Shown here: positions 32,701-45,421 of the stretch, piece after piece | How positions within the stretch are numbered: the stretch's first letter is position 1 | Layout: the number at the start of each line of letters is the position of its first letter | Assembly: GCF_949628265.1 (NCBI RefSeq) | Contig: NC_088788.1 | Location: forward strand, 124,001-188,000 | Direction: 5' to 3' | Origin: Cloeon dipterum | Taxonomy: Eukaryota; Arthropoda; Insecta; Ephemeroptera; Baetidae | DNA length: 64,000 nucleotides | Made by a program: the position numbers and the translations under genes | Notes under the pieces: model-generated | Seen by the model: the letters and a program-made list of their open reading frames with translations, nothing else | Databases searched by the model: none | Told to the model about the DNA's origin: nothing

Positions 32701-35700
32701 CTCGTTCGAGAGCAGCTCGGCGGGTGCGAGTGTGCGTCTCACCCACGCCGCCGGAGACACGCGAGCCGAATTTGCGACAACGACCCCCGCCCGCCCGCCC
32801 GTCCGCCCGCGTCTATTAAGCCGCTTTTATTCTTACGACGCATTTATAGGGCAAACAGCAGCGCGCCGCACGGATAAATACGCACCGTCGTGTAACCAAC
32901 ACACGGAATTAAAGGGATTTGCTAGCGCTGGCTTCTCCGAGTCGGCGAGTCGCGCGCGCGTCGCAGAAAAAAGGCACACACGCAGGATGGAAGAGCAAGG
33001 CAATAGGCGCACGCAGCAGTTTGCTCTACCAAAATTCACAAAATCCCACAGGGTTTGTCCGGATTTTTTGCCGGATTCTGTGCAGATATCCGTTTCACTG
33101 AGGCCGCTTGCTTTTTTGTTGTTGTTTCCTTCCACTTTGCATCCGCAAACAAAACTTTGTTTCCGTCTTCAGTCTGACGTGTATTTCAACTAGAAGCAAA
33201 TAATTACAAAAAACATGTTTATTTTAAATACGTGCTTTAACCAAATAAACATTTTGCACAGCGTCAGAAATTAAAAAATTTGACCCTCGGGCTTTGGATC
33301 AGACGTTCATTTTTGCAAAACAAAATCAAAATCAAAGTCACGAACTTGATTTAAACGATTTGTCTAGCTATCGATTAGTTTAAATCAAACAAACATTTTT
33401 TTTTAAAACAATCTCAATTGTAATGTGTGTCTCGAAAAATCGCCTTAAGCGCAATCTTGTCTAAAAGGAAAAGGCTAGAGGCGAATCGAGCAAAAAGCGT
33501 GGCGCAGCTTGACGGACGGACGCAAAGCCGTCTGTTGGTTGGCTGGCTGGCTGGCTGGCAAAGCGGACGTCTCCAAAGGTCCTCGCGAAAAGCACTCTCG
33601 GCGCAGAAAGAGGCTGCTTTGGCGGCAGGAAAATAAGAAAAAGCAAAAGATGCCTGGGCGCTGCTCGTCGGCGGTGCTGTGCGACGGCCTCCTTTTCTAA
33701 TTTCGCCCTTCACGCTCCATTCCAAAAACAGTTTGTCATTTTCAGCTGTTCCGACATATTTCTGCCTCGGCCAGATTCTCGCGCGCACTAATTTCGTAAT
33801 ATGGCACACACACTTCGCTCGACTCGACTCCGCTCCGCTTTGCAGGAAGTCTACATCTCTTGGCGCGGCTGTCACCAGAGTGCTTTCTCTGTCTCTTGCT
33901 CTTGCTATAGCTGCGCGCGATCATGTTTTATAATAACACGTGTGGAAACACATCACGTAATATTCACTAAGTTTAGCCAACGGAGCGAGCATCTCTTCGC
34001 AGCAGCAGCGGCAGCGGCAGCAGCAGGTTTGGTTCGTTCCGCTGCTGGAATCGCGCCAGATACAAATGTGTAAGAAGGCCTTGTGTGCAAGCGGTGGATC
34101 TCCATTTATTATTTATTTTGCTTTTCTCCAGAGCGTTCGGCAACTCGCTGAATTTTGGCACCTTTTATCGCGAGTTGTGTGTATTTCTGGAGGCGTTTTT
34201 ATTCGCGCGTTGAGCGCGCGCGGGCAGCCAAGAATGTGCAGTTGCCGCGCGGCCAATCTGACAGATATTGTCGACAAGCAGGTTCTCGCTCGACATCTAT
34301 ATGATATGTGCAAATTAACTCGCCAATGAAAGTGGACTGCGCGGCCTATTTTCGCATTCGCGGAATTTGCTTCGGATCTGGAATTGAAATCACGTGGCGA
34401 GCCGGGCTAAAAATACAAATTTATTCCAGGACGAGCGCGGCCATTTCTATATACTTCACTCTGCATAGCGTTGAAATGAAAAGTCAGAGGTGTGCGCGCG
34501 GCCATTTAATTTACGACCAACCGGTTTGCAACAAAAGTTTCATTAAATGATAACAAAACGGACGCATGCAGAAGCAGTGTGGCTTGAAAAATATTCTCTT
34601 TGTCCTACTTCTGCTTGCCGTTTTCTATGAAGTAGTATTAATCCCGGCGAAGGTACCAATTACGAGCGTGTTTTGATTTCATTACGCGCCGCAGCCTTGT
34701 TTATCCACGATTTTTTGTTTCGTGCCGCGTCAGAGCCTGCCGGGGGAAAAAACGGGCTGATCAATAGAGCGCGCGCAATGATTCATGGCAACCAATCGCG
34801 CTGCTAATTAATTTTTTTGCCGAGCCGAGCCGAGCCCACGGTGGATGGAAAAGGGCCGACGAAGCTGCTTGTTTGTTCTTTTTCATTAAGGCCGGCCGCT
34901 ACACGAATCGGACGCGTAATTGATTTAATGGCCTCTCGTCATGAAACTCGTCTCGCGCGCCCCTTTCTTCCTCGCCGCCCTGGCGAGTGTGTGTATCCCA
35001 TTAATTGCTGCTGGCCGAATTAAATTGTGCATCAGCAGCGCAAAATCAACCCCCGGGGGAGATGTCACGTTCGCGGCCGGCACCAACTTTGCTTGCTCTT
35101 CGCCTTCTTCGTCAGTTTTACGCCGAGTTGGAGTTGGGCCGGCCCGACAAAATAAAACGAACGGGCCGATCGAGTTTTAGTTTTGGCCTGCCCGGCAACT
35201 TTTGCTCACGGCCGAAAGGTCGCCGCGGAGCAGACTGCTTTTATATTTCGGCCTGTTGCGTATTGCCGTGTACGTCGTTTTAATAAAACGCCTCGGCAGA
35301 TATATACGCGCGCGGCCCTAAATTTCGCCAAACTGCCGTCGCCGTCGTCGCCGCCGGTAAATCTAATAAAGTCTGGCTGGTGTTAATTTTGATTAATTCG
35401 GCTTAGTACACACGCGTGCAGCGCAGTGGCAACAGTGTGACATTGTCAAAGCGAATCCAATTTGCGTGTCCGCCGATTCCCGGATGCTGGCGGGGAGCAG
35501 AGCAGAGCAGAGCGTGACAATTTTAAAGTCGCCCTCATTGGCAGTGCGCCGGCCGGCCGGCGGATTACCAATTTCGATCAAATGCGGACGCTGTGCTCGC
35601 GAGTGCATGGAAATCACAACAGGTAACAATTGTTAATTGTTCAAGGCCCCATCCCCTGAAGTGCACACGCCATTTTCAATTGAACACTAAACAGTCTATT

Positions 35701-36961
35701 TGAACTGTCTGCTCAAATGCATACAGCATTTTTTTTCGTACGTAATGGCCACAGGGCTGTAAACACTGTTTTCAAGATTTTACCACTTATGAATAACTGC
35801 TCCACAAATATAAAGAGATCAAGGTTAATCTCCGCACAGACGACAAGAGAAAAACCATGATCGTGTCCCATTTTCACACAGATAGGGGAAATCGGACATC
35901 TGGATATTATGAAAAATATTAATAATCAAGATTTAGTCTGAGACTTATTTCATTCTTCTAACTATAAGCAAAATAATTCAAAAGGCAGGGACCAAACACA
36001 AAAACGTTATTACGGAACTTAAAGGTTTTGTGAAGTTACGGAAAAATTTATTATTTTAAAATTAGCAGCTATACATATCAATGGTTCATGCGGTGCTGAC
36101 GTTGCACGCGAGCTTGAAATTTGAATTTCCATTTACAGTATTGGCCATTTGCATGAAATGGCGAATATTGCCACTTTGATAATCAATATTTCATTGTACA
36201 CACTGGCGGGCTGGCGGGCGGGCGGCATGCATCGCGCACTGATTTGCATTAGCAGGCAAGTGAACACTTTGCAATGAATATATCGTGTCGAGTGACTTTT
36301 ATTATTACAAAAGACGGATAGAACAATGTGGAAGCGAGCAATTCCGCAATTTTCATCACAAGTGTGGCTTTAATTTTGCTAAAAGGCCGATTCAAACCCC
36401 GATATTGATATCCGATTTGGTTTGTGAGAGAGGCTTGCTCGCGCAACTCACAAAGGAAAAGCCATAAAATCAATTTAAAATACAAAAGTTTGACAACGCC
36501 ACATATTTAGACCAAATTTACGGTCCCAGAGTGCAACCCTTTCCCTCCGTCGCTCACTTGAAAACATAATAGAGCGACGATTAAAATGGATTAAAAGAAT
36601 CAAAGGCATTGTGGAAAAGCTTTGTGATTTACGATCGCTCAAGCAGGCTGATTCAATTTGGAGTCGTCTCCAAATTTCGTTAGTTTCCCCTTCGTGGTGC
36701 GTTCTTTTGAGACGTAATTCGATATAAAAAGCGCGCGCGGTCGAGAGCGGCGGCAACCTGCGTCATAACTCATAATTAGAAGCATTATTGCCCGATTTGT
36801 TCGTGTCCGTGCCTGTCTGTCTGGCTGGTTGGTGCCGAGTGCGGCGGGGCAAGGGTTTGTTCCGCTCGCTAGCTGCGAATCGGACATGTTTAATCTAATA
36901 AATCCACATTTGGCGCCCCCATGCCGTTTACATTAAGCGCAGCCGAGGGAATATAAAAATC

Positions 36962-36976
36962 ACACACACACACACA
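36962..36976. repeat. Short AC microsatellite
   Basis: Perfect CA dinucleotide run in non-coding sequence. Confidence 0.7.
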
Positions 36977-38235
36977 CGGCGATAAAGCGGCACGTTTTTC
37001 GGGGGAAAGCGTGGAGAATCGGAAGCCAGTTGGGAGTCGCGTGGGGGGGAGGGGGGGCGTCTTGATCAAAACGGAACAAAAAGCAGCGAGACGGCCTCAA
37101 TCAAACGGACGCACCCGCCTGCAATCAACGCCGCTAATCCGAGGGGCAGTGTCAGTGTGTGGCAGACCTCATTTTCCGGCTTCCCAGTCAACAACAAAAT
37201 TAATTCGTTCCCGAAACTCAAACTCGGAGGGTGGTCAAGATGTAGGACGGAGTGTTTTGATGAGGCCCAAATTGGATACAAATAATGGCTCGACTTCTGC
37301 AACAAATATGCAAATTGGATATTTACCGATTATTTGAATAATTTCCGCAATCTGTCACCCACGCTGCACCGTCACCCGCCGGGATCGCCCGCACTATGTC
37401 GTCTTCTATAGGTTCTTCGCTCAAATCTTAGCTATATTGCTTTGAATTTTGATATGCGTTTTGAAATGCTCACATACAGACCGACTGAAAAAATCGCTTT
37501 TTCTGGCATGTCGCTGATGATAAAACTTGGCAATCTGACTACAGAAATGCTTAATTATTATTACTTGTACGTTTCTACGCCAACCAGTTCCCAAGCGGTA
37601 TATTTATAGGCTGGAAAAGCGTCGTTAGTTTTGTTTCATTAAATTAAATTGTTTTTTCCCTAATTAACCGCAATTTTCGCTATTTTACACCCAAAATCCA
37701 TCTTTTTGGGCCTGATTGTTTTATATTTGATAATGCAAACACAGTTAGGAAAATTCAATAAATTTCTACATTCAGTTTGCCGCAATGCAGTCATCTAGCT
37801 AGAGGCAATATTCCGAAATTTTATTTTTTTATCGTTTGATCAGAATAATTGTATGTAAACATCAAATTGTAGAGACTCTATGCCAAAGCTTTTATCGAAA
37901 AAAAATCGTGAAATAGATGCTCACTGAATAATATATAGTTTAGATTAGAAAAAAGAAGAAGAGCTGGGAAATGACAGTCTGACTGATTAAAGTAGCGGAA
38001 TTGTTTTACTTTGTGCTAGCAATATTCGAAAACAAATGTTCATCGTTTTTTGGTCTGCGAGTATATTTGTTTTATTTTTCACTGCCCTGGACGGTGTTCC
38101 AGGCTCGAAACAATTGGTGCGGCGTGGATCGTGGCGAGCGCGGCTTTATTGCATCAAGCAAATCAGCGGACAAATTGGCGGCTGATTCGCTGTCGACGGA
38201 GCGAAACAATCAAAGGGGTATACATATACATGCCG

Positions 38236-38261
38236 GCCGACCGACCGACCGACCGACCGGC
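38236..38261. repeat. (CCGA)n tetranucleotide repeat
   Basis: About six tandem CCGA units. Confidence 0.85.
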
Positions 38262-39736
38262 TGCAATTTCGGCGAAAGGACCGAGTGCTGGAGATTGATG
38301 ATTGCCTTCGTCTGCTTCGTTGTGTCTGAGCAAGAGAAAAAGTTGCATTTTATTATCGGCAGCAGACGGCCCGGGAGGAGGGACGCGACTGCTTTCCAAT
38401 TTCTGGGGTCGGACGGGCGGGTCTAATTTTGTGATACAATCTGCGAGTGATTGTGCGATATACGCGTCGTGTGACTCATCTTCGGCGGCGCGCTGCGTGC
38501 CATGAAGCACCCTTGCTCTTTAATGCCGCTTGTCAGGGAAGCTTATCTCTCGCGAGGCGAGCCGCACAAAATTCACGCAAGATTTATTTGTTTTATACAT
38601 TATGCGCCGCGGGCATTTCTTGCCGAGGGGCTGAGAAAATTCATGGCGGTATTTTTCACCGGTCCCGCCAGCTGTAATTTGTAAAAATCATAATTTTTTA
38701 CGACGCTACTCAGCACTCGTAATTTTTACAGCCGAGAGCGTAAAACGACAGAGAGAAAAGTTTGTCTGTGGCGGCGGCGTATTGATTTCGGCGGAGACAG
38801 AGCCTTTATGATATTTTTTCTTTTTTTTTCACCTCGGCCCGCCCGGCCCGGTGGCATGAACTGCGCGGCGACACAAAATGATGAAAGTCTAATTTTATTA
38901 TGCATCATCATGTTCTACTTCAATAAAGCGACTCGCGTTTAATATTCATGGTGCATTCCGTCATGGAATAAAGAGTGTGTTTTGCATTATTCACGATCGC
39001 GGCAAATGCACCGAATAAATAGACGCGCGCGCGGCTGCCGGCACAAATTTCGAGAGAGCTAGTGCCGCAGCGATAAATTTCAGAGAACACGGAAATAGAG
39101 CAGCAAAGTCACTCGTCATATTTCCCGCTGTGCAGTGCACTGGCAAAAACTAGGCAATTATCAACCAACGTTGGAAATGACTGCGGGCCGAATTTGCAAA
39201 TATTTCGCGAGCCGCCGAGCGAAAGTTTGCCCTCCCAAGATTGCATATATTGTCTGCCGACGCCGCTGCTGACTTATTGCCGCCGCGCTGCTATTATTAT
39301 TATTGCGCGCGGCGATTATTGTTGTTATTAATATAATATATTACATGTGCGCGGAACGCCTCGCCGGCCGACGTCAAGCTTTGCATAATTGCAGTAATAA
39401 AGAACGATGAATTTGGCGGCAAACCGGTTGAAATGCTTTTTTGCCCGCTGAACGCGTTCCGCCGCGATGGCCATTAAATTGAGAGTGCATCAGAGTACCA
39501 ATGCCAAGTGGGCCTTTTGTTCGTTCTATTAATCAATTAGAAAGTTCTGCACTCTATTGAATCATAACAAAAGCATCATTATTTTCTCTTTCATCGTCGG
39601 CATTCGATAGAGGTAAACATTGTGTATACATATATTTTGATTTGTTTCGTTTTGTCTCTTGAAAAATTCGAGTAAAAAGTGAAAATGTCAAATTTGTTAA
39701 CAATAACGGGTTTTTAACAATGATTGTGTAATAGTA

Positions 39737-39785
39737 TTTCAGGCAGGCACATAAATTACAATATAATTTATGTGCCTGCCTGAAA
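39737..39785. repeat. Perfect 22-bp inverted repeat, 5-base loop
   Basis: The arm at 39737-39758 (starts TTTCAGGCAGGCACATAAAT) is exactly complementary to 39764-39785, with loop CAATA. There is no mismatch over 22 bp. Confidence 0.95.
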
Positions 39786-40220
39786 CTTTTGTTGCTTTTA
39801 CAAAGGAAATAGTGATGAAAAAATTGCAACATTGAGGTTTCATGAAAAATAAATTTTTAAAGCACTTAAAATTTTAATGAACTGATAAATATTTATACTA
39901 AATTGTGGTTTGCAAACATCTTTCCCCGCTCTCTTACAATTTTCTGTTAAAAGGCCTTGAAAAGTTAAGTGAAAGTTAAAAATTTCACTAGCTTCTACAT
40001 ACGAGTGAAATCAACTTTCCGCTTCAAGTTTTCACATGTTTGCGGTGGTGAAATTTGCATGATCATTTATTCGTCAGGTGCTTGCACTCGGATAAATTTC
40101 TGCGACTTGCAGACCGAGCGTATTTTGCGCTTGGATTCGCGTTTATTATAATCACTTGTGTGTGCGCTCGTCACACAATGAGCCGTGGGCACCGTAATTG
40201 TTGACGGCAAAAAGTGGTGC

Positions 40221-40222
<2 letters not shown>

Positions 40223-40259
<37 letters not shown>
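40223..40259. repeat. (CT)n microsatellite
   Basis: Uninterrupted CT run of 37 bases. Confidence 0.95.
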
Positions 40260-40260
<1 letters not shown>

Positions 40261-41831
40261 ACAATCTGTGCGGCAGCGGGGAAAAAAGTTTGCCGGAACA
40301 CCGGAGACCTGAGAGTGCTGATAATTGCGGATGCATATTTGCTCGAGTGGCAGCTCATTTTCCGGCGTCGCGCACACACACAATGCGCCGAGTTGCCGTG
40401 CCGTGCGCCGACTGGAGAAGTTGTGTTGCGAAACAAAAATTTGCGCGCTCGCTGGCTCGTTTGCTTTTTCGAGCGGACGAAATGGATTTGCGAGCGGAAA
40501 AAGGCCAGGCGAGTCTCCCCCGCCGAAATCATCGAATGAAAGCAACCGAGGAAATATGTACTCTACACAAATGCTCGCTCGTCGTGTGTCCGTCGTTTAA
40601 TTTTATGTAGCCATGTGTGTGCGTATTTGCTCTTTTGTTTGTCCTCTCCGTCCTCTCGCTGCTCTCGTCGCATAACCGCGCGCACTTTGTGGCTCTTTAG
40701 GCCTCGCGGCCGATTCCAAACTGCGCGAGTGAGCTTTTGTTAGCTGCCGCGCTCAGGAAAACTGCTTCAAGTGCGCACACTATTGCCAATACAAACTTTT
40801 CAATGGCCCCTCCATCTCGGAATGGAATAACACCTTTCTGCGTCCCAACCACTTGTGCTGAGTTTTTGGCTTCTTTTGAGACCAAATTTTGTGTCACTCG
40901 CTTCTAACGGTTTCAATCAAATAATCCTTTGCAGAATAACCGTGATTAGGACTGTGGAATTTAGATGTTTTTTCGGTCGAATTAGTCTCTTCCTGGCAGT
41001 CTCGTGCACTACGGTTTTTGTGCATTGTTTGTATATAGCGTAATTCACGCCTGCTTGAGGCTTAAAATCGCAATTCGTTTAAAATCCTCGAAATAAGAAC
41101 GCATTCAGTTTGTGCAACTGTTGATATTTGTCCGCAGTTAAAAAAGTTAAGGAGTTTTAAAGCTGAATAATTGGGATATACTATACGTCAGTTGAATTGC
41201 AAAAATAACTGGTCCAAAACTTGGCAATTAAACTAACTTTTCACGCATTGACAAAATATATTTCAGTTTCGAAAATTCTGCTTGCCATTTTTAAAATTGG
41301 AATAATTTCACCGCACACGCACTAACCAAATTAGTATTCACACTCTTTACGAATGAATATAAGCTAATTTCTAAAACGGGTTCGGCAGTTTTATGCGATT
41401 GTAATATTTTGGTGCTTGCGGTGTCATGGCGATTTGCGCATCCCTATAATTAATTAATTTTAGACACTCTGCGGAGAACATATATGTGCGTCAAGCAAAA
41501 GCTCGACAGCACAATAAGGCTGTGAATTATCTATTTTTTAAAATGCTCTTTTCCACTCCTGAAAACGTGTTATTTTTTCTCCACAACGTTCACTGACAAA
41601 AAAATGGAGCCACACGTGCCAGACGCCAGACGTATTTGGTAGTGTCCTGAGCACCCTGAGTATGCAATGCACAAAGGAGGCTCAAAGCTTTCGATACAGT
41701 CTTTGTGACGGCAGCGCAGGTCAAATAGAGCGAGAGGCGAAATTCCGAGCTGACCGACGGGCTCACTTCTTTGTGCGCGCGAGCCAAATTCGCAGCGCAC
41801 ACTCGACGACGACAAGAGCGCGCAGGGTCAT

Positions 41832-41848
41832 TCAGTCAGTCAGTCAGC
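41832..41848 (+). repeat. Tandem TCAG run, four units
   Basis: TCAGTCAGTCAGTCAGC: four overlapping copies of the arthropod initiator core TCAGT/TCAGC, followed by a GAGC tandem at 41851-41863. Confidence 0.7.
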
Positions 41849-42060
41849 ATGCGAGCGAGCGAGCGGTGATATTTGATAACTTTTCCGTGCCGAGTGCCGT
41901 GCACAGCTTGCAAAAAATGCCGTGTGTGTGTAGAGTGTAGGGCGTAGGGCGTAGGGCTGGCAATACAAGATGTACGCTATACACACTACTTGAAAGGAAT
42001 GAGCTGGAAACGTGCACAGACGGACGCCTTTGATCGCGAGCGCCGCGCGCGCGAGTGGGC

Positions 42061-42061
<1 letters not shown>

Positions 42062-42119
<58 letters not shown>
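42062..42119. repeat. (CT)n microsatellite
   Basis: CT run of about 57 bases with one interruption near 42111. Confidence 0.95.
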
Positions 42120-43767
42120 CTTTTCCCCGGCATAAAGCCTTTGAATTAAGAGCGATTTTGTACATAGATGCACACACACACGCGACGGGATGGGACGGGA
42201 CGGGAGCGAGAGAGCAAATCTGGCGCTGTTCACTTTTTAAGTGTGTACTCGCCTCGCCCCCTCTTGCCAAGCAGCAAGTCATTGTGTGTTGTTGTTGCAA
42301 AGGGCGCGCGATGTGGCCGGATTAGTCGCGGTGGCATTAGCTAAGCCGCAGCTTTCCGTGTAAAAAACGCGAACATGCTCCAAAGTGATGTGTTTATTAG
42401 ACCAGAATAGGCGTAAACTGGCTGAGAGACACGTCAATTGTGTGCGTGCGTGGGCCGTCGTCGTCGTCGTCGTCCTTGCCGCCGCTGGAGCGAGCAGCGG
42501 CACAGATTCCCCTGGGTGCGAGACGCGAAATGTCATCCAGATTTATTAGCATCTCGCAGCTCTGATGAAGTGAACCATATGCCGAGATAAGCCGCAACGA
42601 GGGGACGCGCAATTCACCCTGCGTTTAGTTTACAGCCGCGTGGTTTCGAATGAATGCTGCGTTTCACAACTATTTTCCAACAAGCAGAGAGCCCCCAATA
42701 CACTAACAATAAGGGGCTCAAGACGAGGCGATCGAATGTGGTACGTGGGCGCGCTTTTAACGTTTCGCACTCTTACAAGCTAGCTTTCGTGGTTACTTTA
42801 TTTTGAATGTGAAAAGTTTTTGCATTTTAATTTTTAAAATGTTTACAAGCTCACACACGTGCCGTCGGACCCCTTTCAAGACTATTTTCAGGCTTTTAAA
42901 AACTTTCCACTGGCTTGAAAAATCAGGAAAAGTCCCCGAAATGTGCAAAAAATGACCCGTACTGACCTTTTTTGTGGGCTAAGTCATTCGATCTGTCTCA
43001 GAGAGAGAAACCAAAGCACAATTTTTTTAATTGGACAATGAGGAGTTGAGACATTCTCAAAATAATCCAAAAATGTCTTATAAAAGCTGCAAAAACGAGG
43101 ACTACTAATATTATCCGAAAAGTGGCATGAATTATGCTTGACTCGAGGCTCTATAACGTGTCCAACGCGGCTCACAATCAGCAGCTTGAAATGCGCCCCA
43201 CAATGCGCGCGATATTGTTTCTCCATCGAAGCTGCGGCTCAATTAAGTCGGCGCGGTGCAGCAAATTAGGTTAATACAATAAAGAGGGTAATTTGTTTGC
43301 ACACAATTACGACTCGAATAGAATTTGCAGCGCAGTCGACTTTATTACTTTGTCAGAAATTTAAAGGAAAAGTATATATGGGCGTGGAGCGCTGGAAATG
43401 CAATAAAACGGCGGCGCAGAGCGAGAGAGTAATTACCATTGTGCCTTGGGAGAGCGCTGAAATAATATCAGTTGTTTACGCGCTACATTCCGACGACGAC
43501 AATTTCTGCACTGGCAAACAAAAGGCTGAAAAAGATCGCGCACGCGAACGCGAATGCGAAGGGAACACACACACACAATAGCACAGGTCACTTACCAAAC
43601 ACGGCATTTTATTACATTAAAATTTAACACGCGATGGATAGAAATCTTGGAGGGCTGTAAGAACCGTTTTACGACCCTAAAGTGCTCATTTTTCATAACT
43701 CCAGCTGTGCGAAAAAGACTCTCACCATTTATTATAGAGCAGAAGCAGTTCTCAACTATTTCCCTAT

Positions 43768-43771
43768 CGGA

Positions 43772-43801
<30 letters not shown>
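43768..43801. repeat. (GAAA)n microsatellite
   Basis: About eight tandem GAAA units. Confidence 0.9.
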
Positions 43802-43802
<1 letters not shown>

Positions 43803-44060
43803 TAGGGGCGCGAGGAAACATGAACAATAATTTTTCTGCAAGCAGATTCCCCGCGGCGATGCAAAAGGACGAGATTTCGCACACGCGAGCGAGAGAAAAA
43901 ATTTAATTTGCATTGCGCGCGTGGAGAGAAGGAATGCAATAAAGAGGTGCGGGCGAATCGCCACGGCAGAAATGAGAGCATTCTATCCGCGGCGTCGCAG
44001 ATAAAAAAGGAAAATGATATAAACGCGTCGAGAGCATGATTATTTTTCATGGAATTCATC

Positions 44061-44084
44061 GGCGGCGGCGGCGGCGGCGGCGGC
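44061..44084. repeat. (GGC)8 trinucleotide repeat
   Basis: Perfect GGC run in non-coding sequence. Confidence 0.9.
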
Positions 44085-44231
44085 ACTGCGTTCATTAGGT
44101 ATGCAAATTGTGCGAGAGCGCAAAATATGCGCGCGGTGGCTGCTGCGGCTATAAACTAGTTTGCTGGCCGAATAAAACATGAGTTATGGCCTGCCGGGAG
44201 AGCGAAAGCAGCAGCCCCGTGTGTTTGGTGT

Positions 44232-44258
44232 GTTTCGTTTCGTTTCGTTTCGTTTCGT
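44232..44258. repeat. (TTTCG)5 pentanucleotide repeat
   Basis: Five tandem TTTCG units. Confidence 0.9.
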
Positions 44259-45365
44259 CGAGTGTAGTGTGCCTTTCGCGCCGCGCGCGCTGCCGCTAAT
44301 CAATCATCATCAGCCGCTGAAAGGTGCGTTTCTCCACGGAGAGCGACTCAATGCCGACGTATATTTCTCCAGCTTTGTTGCGAGTTAACGTCGACAGCGG
44401 CTTGCACTTAGTCTTGGCAGCGCAGCGCAGAGCAAATGCAAACGCGTCGATTTGCAAATTGAGAAGCACCACTTCTCTCGCTGCAACGATTTTCATCTGC
44501 CCGATTATTGCACCCTCTCATTCCTCTCGAGCCTGCAACACGGGAAATTACCAACATTACGTAGAACTGCTCGTTGAAAGTGATGCTGTCAGAGGAAAGT
44601 TGCACGGCTCAAACTTTATTGGGAAACGAAGCAACTGCAGATTATCACTCTATTATTATTTTATTTGAAACAATTGCACAAATAGAATGTAGTAACGCTT
44701 TCATAACAAGAATCTAGAGGCTGATAAATCTGCTCGAGCTGCTTTAAAGAAAAAACTAGGTTGGAAACACTTGCTAGGAATCGCTCATTCTTTGAAAAAA
44801 ATACGTCGCTTTTTTGTTGAAATTGATTTTAAGAAAATTTCGCCTGAGAGTTGAAGAGGTTATGCAACCTGCTCAACACACGAGACAAAAAATTACTACA
44901 ATTCGGGGCGAGCTGTAGAAAACATTTGGCTCACTTTCCTCGCAAAATTGAAAGCCGAATTAGGAACAAAGTACTCTAAAAACAATCAGCTTGCGATTTC
45001 CTTCCTCTCATCCGGCCGGAGAGGGCAAATAAACACAGAAGAGAAAGGGCTAGAGTGATCAATTCGCGTGTGTATTATCCACTCAAAAAGGCCTGGCCGA
45101 AATGTTGGCATGAGATTTAATGGAAATCCGGTGAAGCAATTAATTGAGCGGCTCGGTTCGGCCGGCGGGTGCGTGTGTGACGGACGCGGCGGAAGGCCCA
45201 GCCAGCGCCAGCACCGCGCAGCTCTGCACGTAGCCGGGGGCGGCACGGGGGCGGCAGGGCTGCGTCTTGCTTAATGGGCTCGTTCTTATCCACTTAATAG
45301 AAGGCGCGCGAGCGCGCCTTGTTTGCGGCCGACCCAGGTAAATTAGCAATAGGCGTGGTTTTCGC

Positions 45366-45367
<2 letters not shown>

Positions 45368-45420
<53 letters not shown>
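45368..45420. repeat. (CT)n microsatellite
   Basis: Perfect CT run of 53 bases. Confidence 0.95.

Positions 45421-45421
<1 letters not shown>

Noticed and set aside
39737..39785. Pre-microRNA
   Set aside because: The stem-loop is only 49 bases with a 5-base loop and no mismatch, unlike a Drosha/Dicer precursor. No known insect microRNA seed was recognised in the arms.
40185..40610. Open frames across CT/GA tracts (also at 42000, 45300, 51600)
   Set aside because: They are dipeptide repeats from translating microsatellites in all frames.
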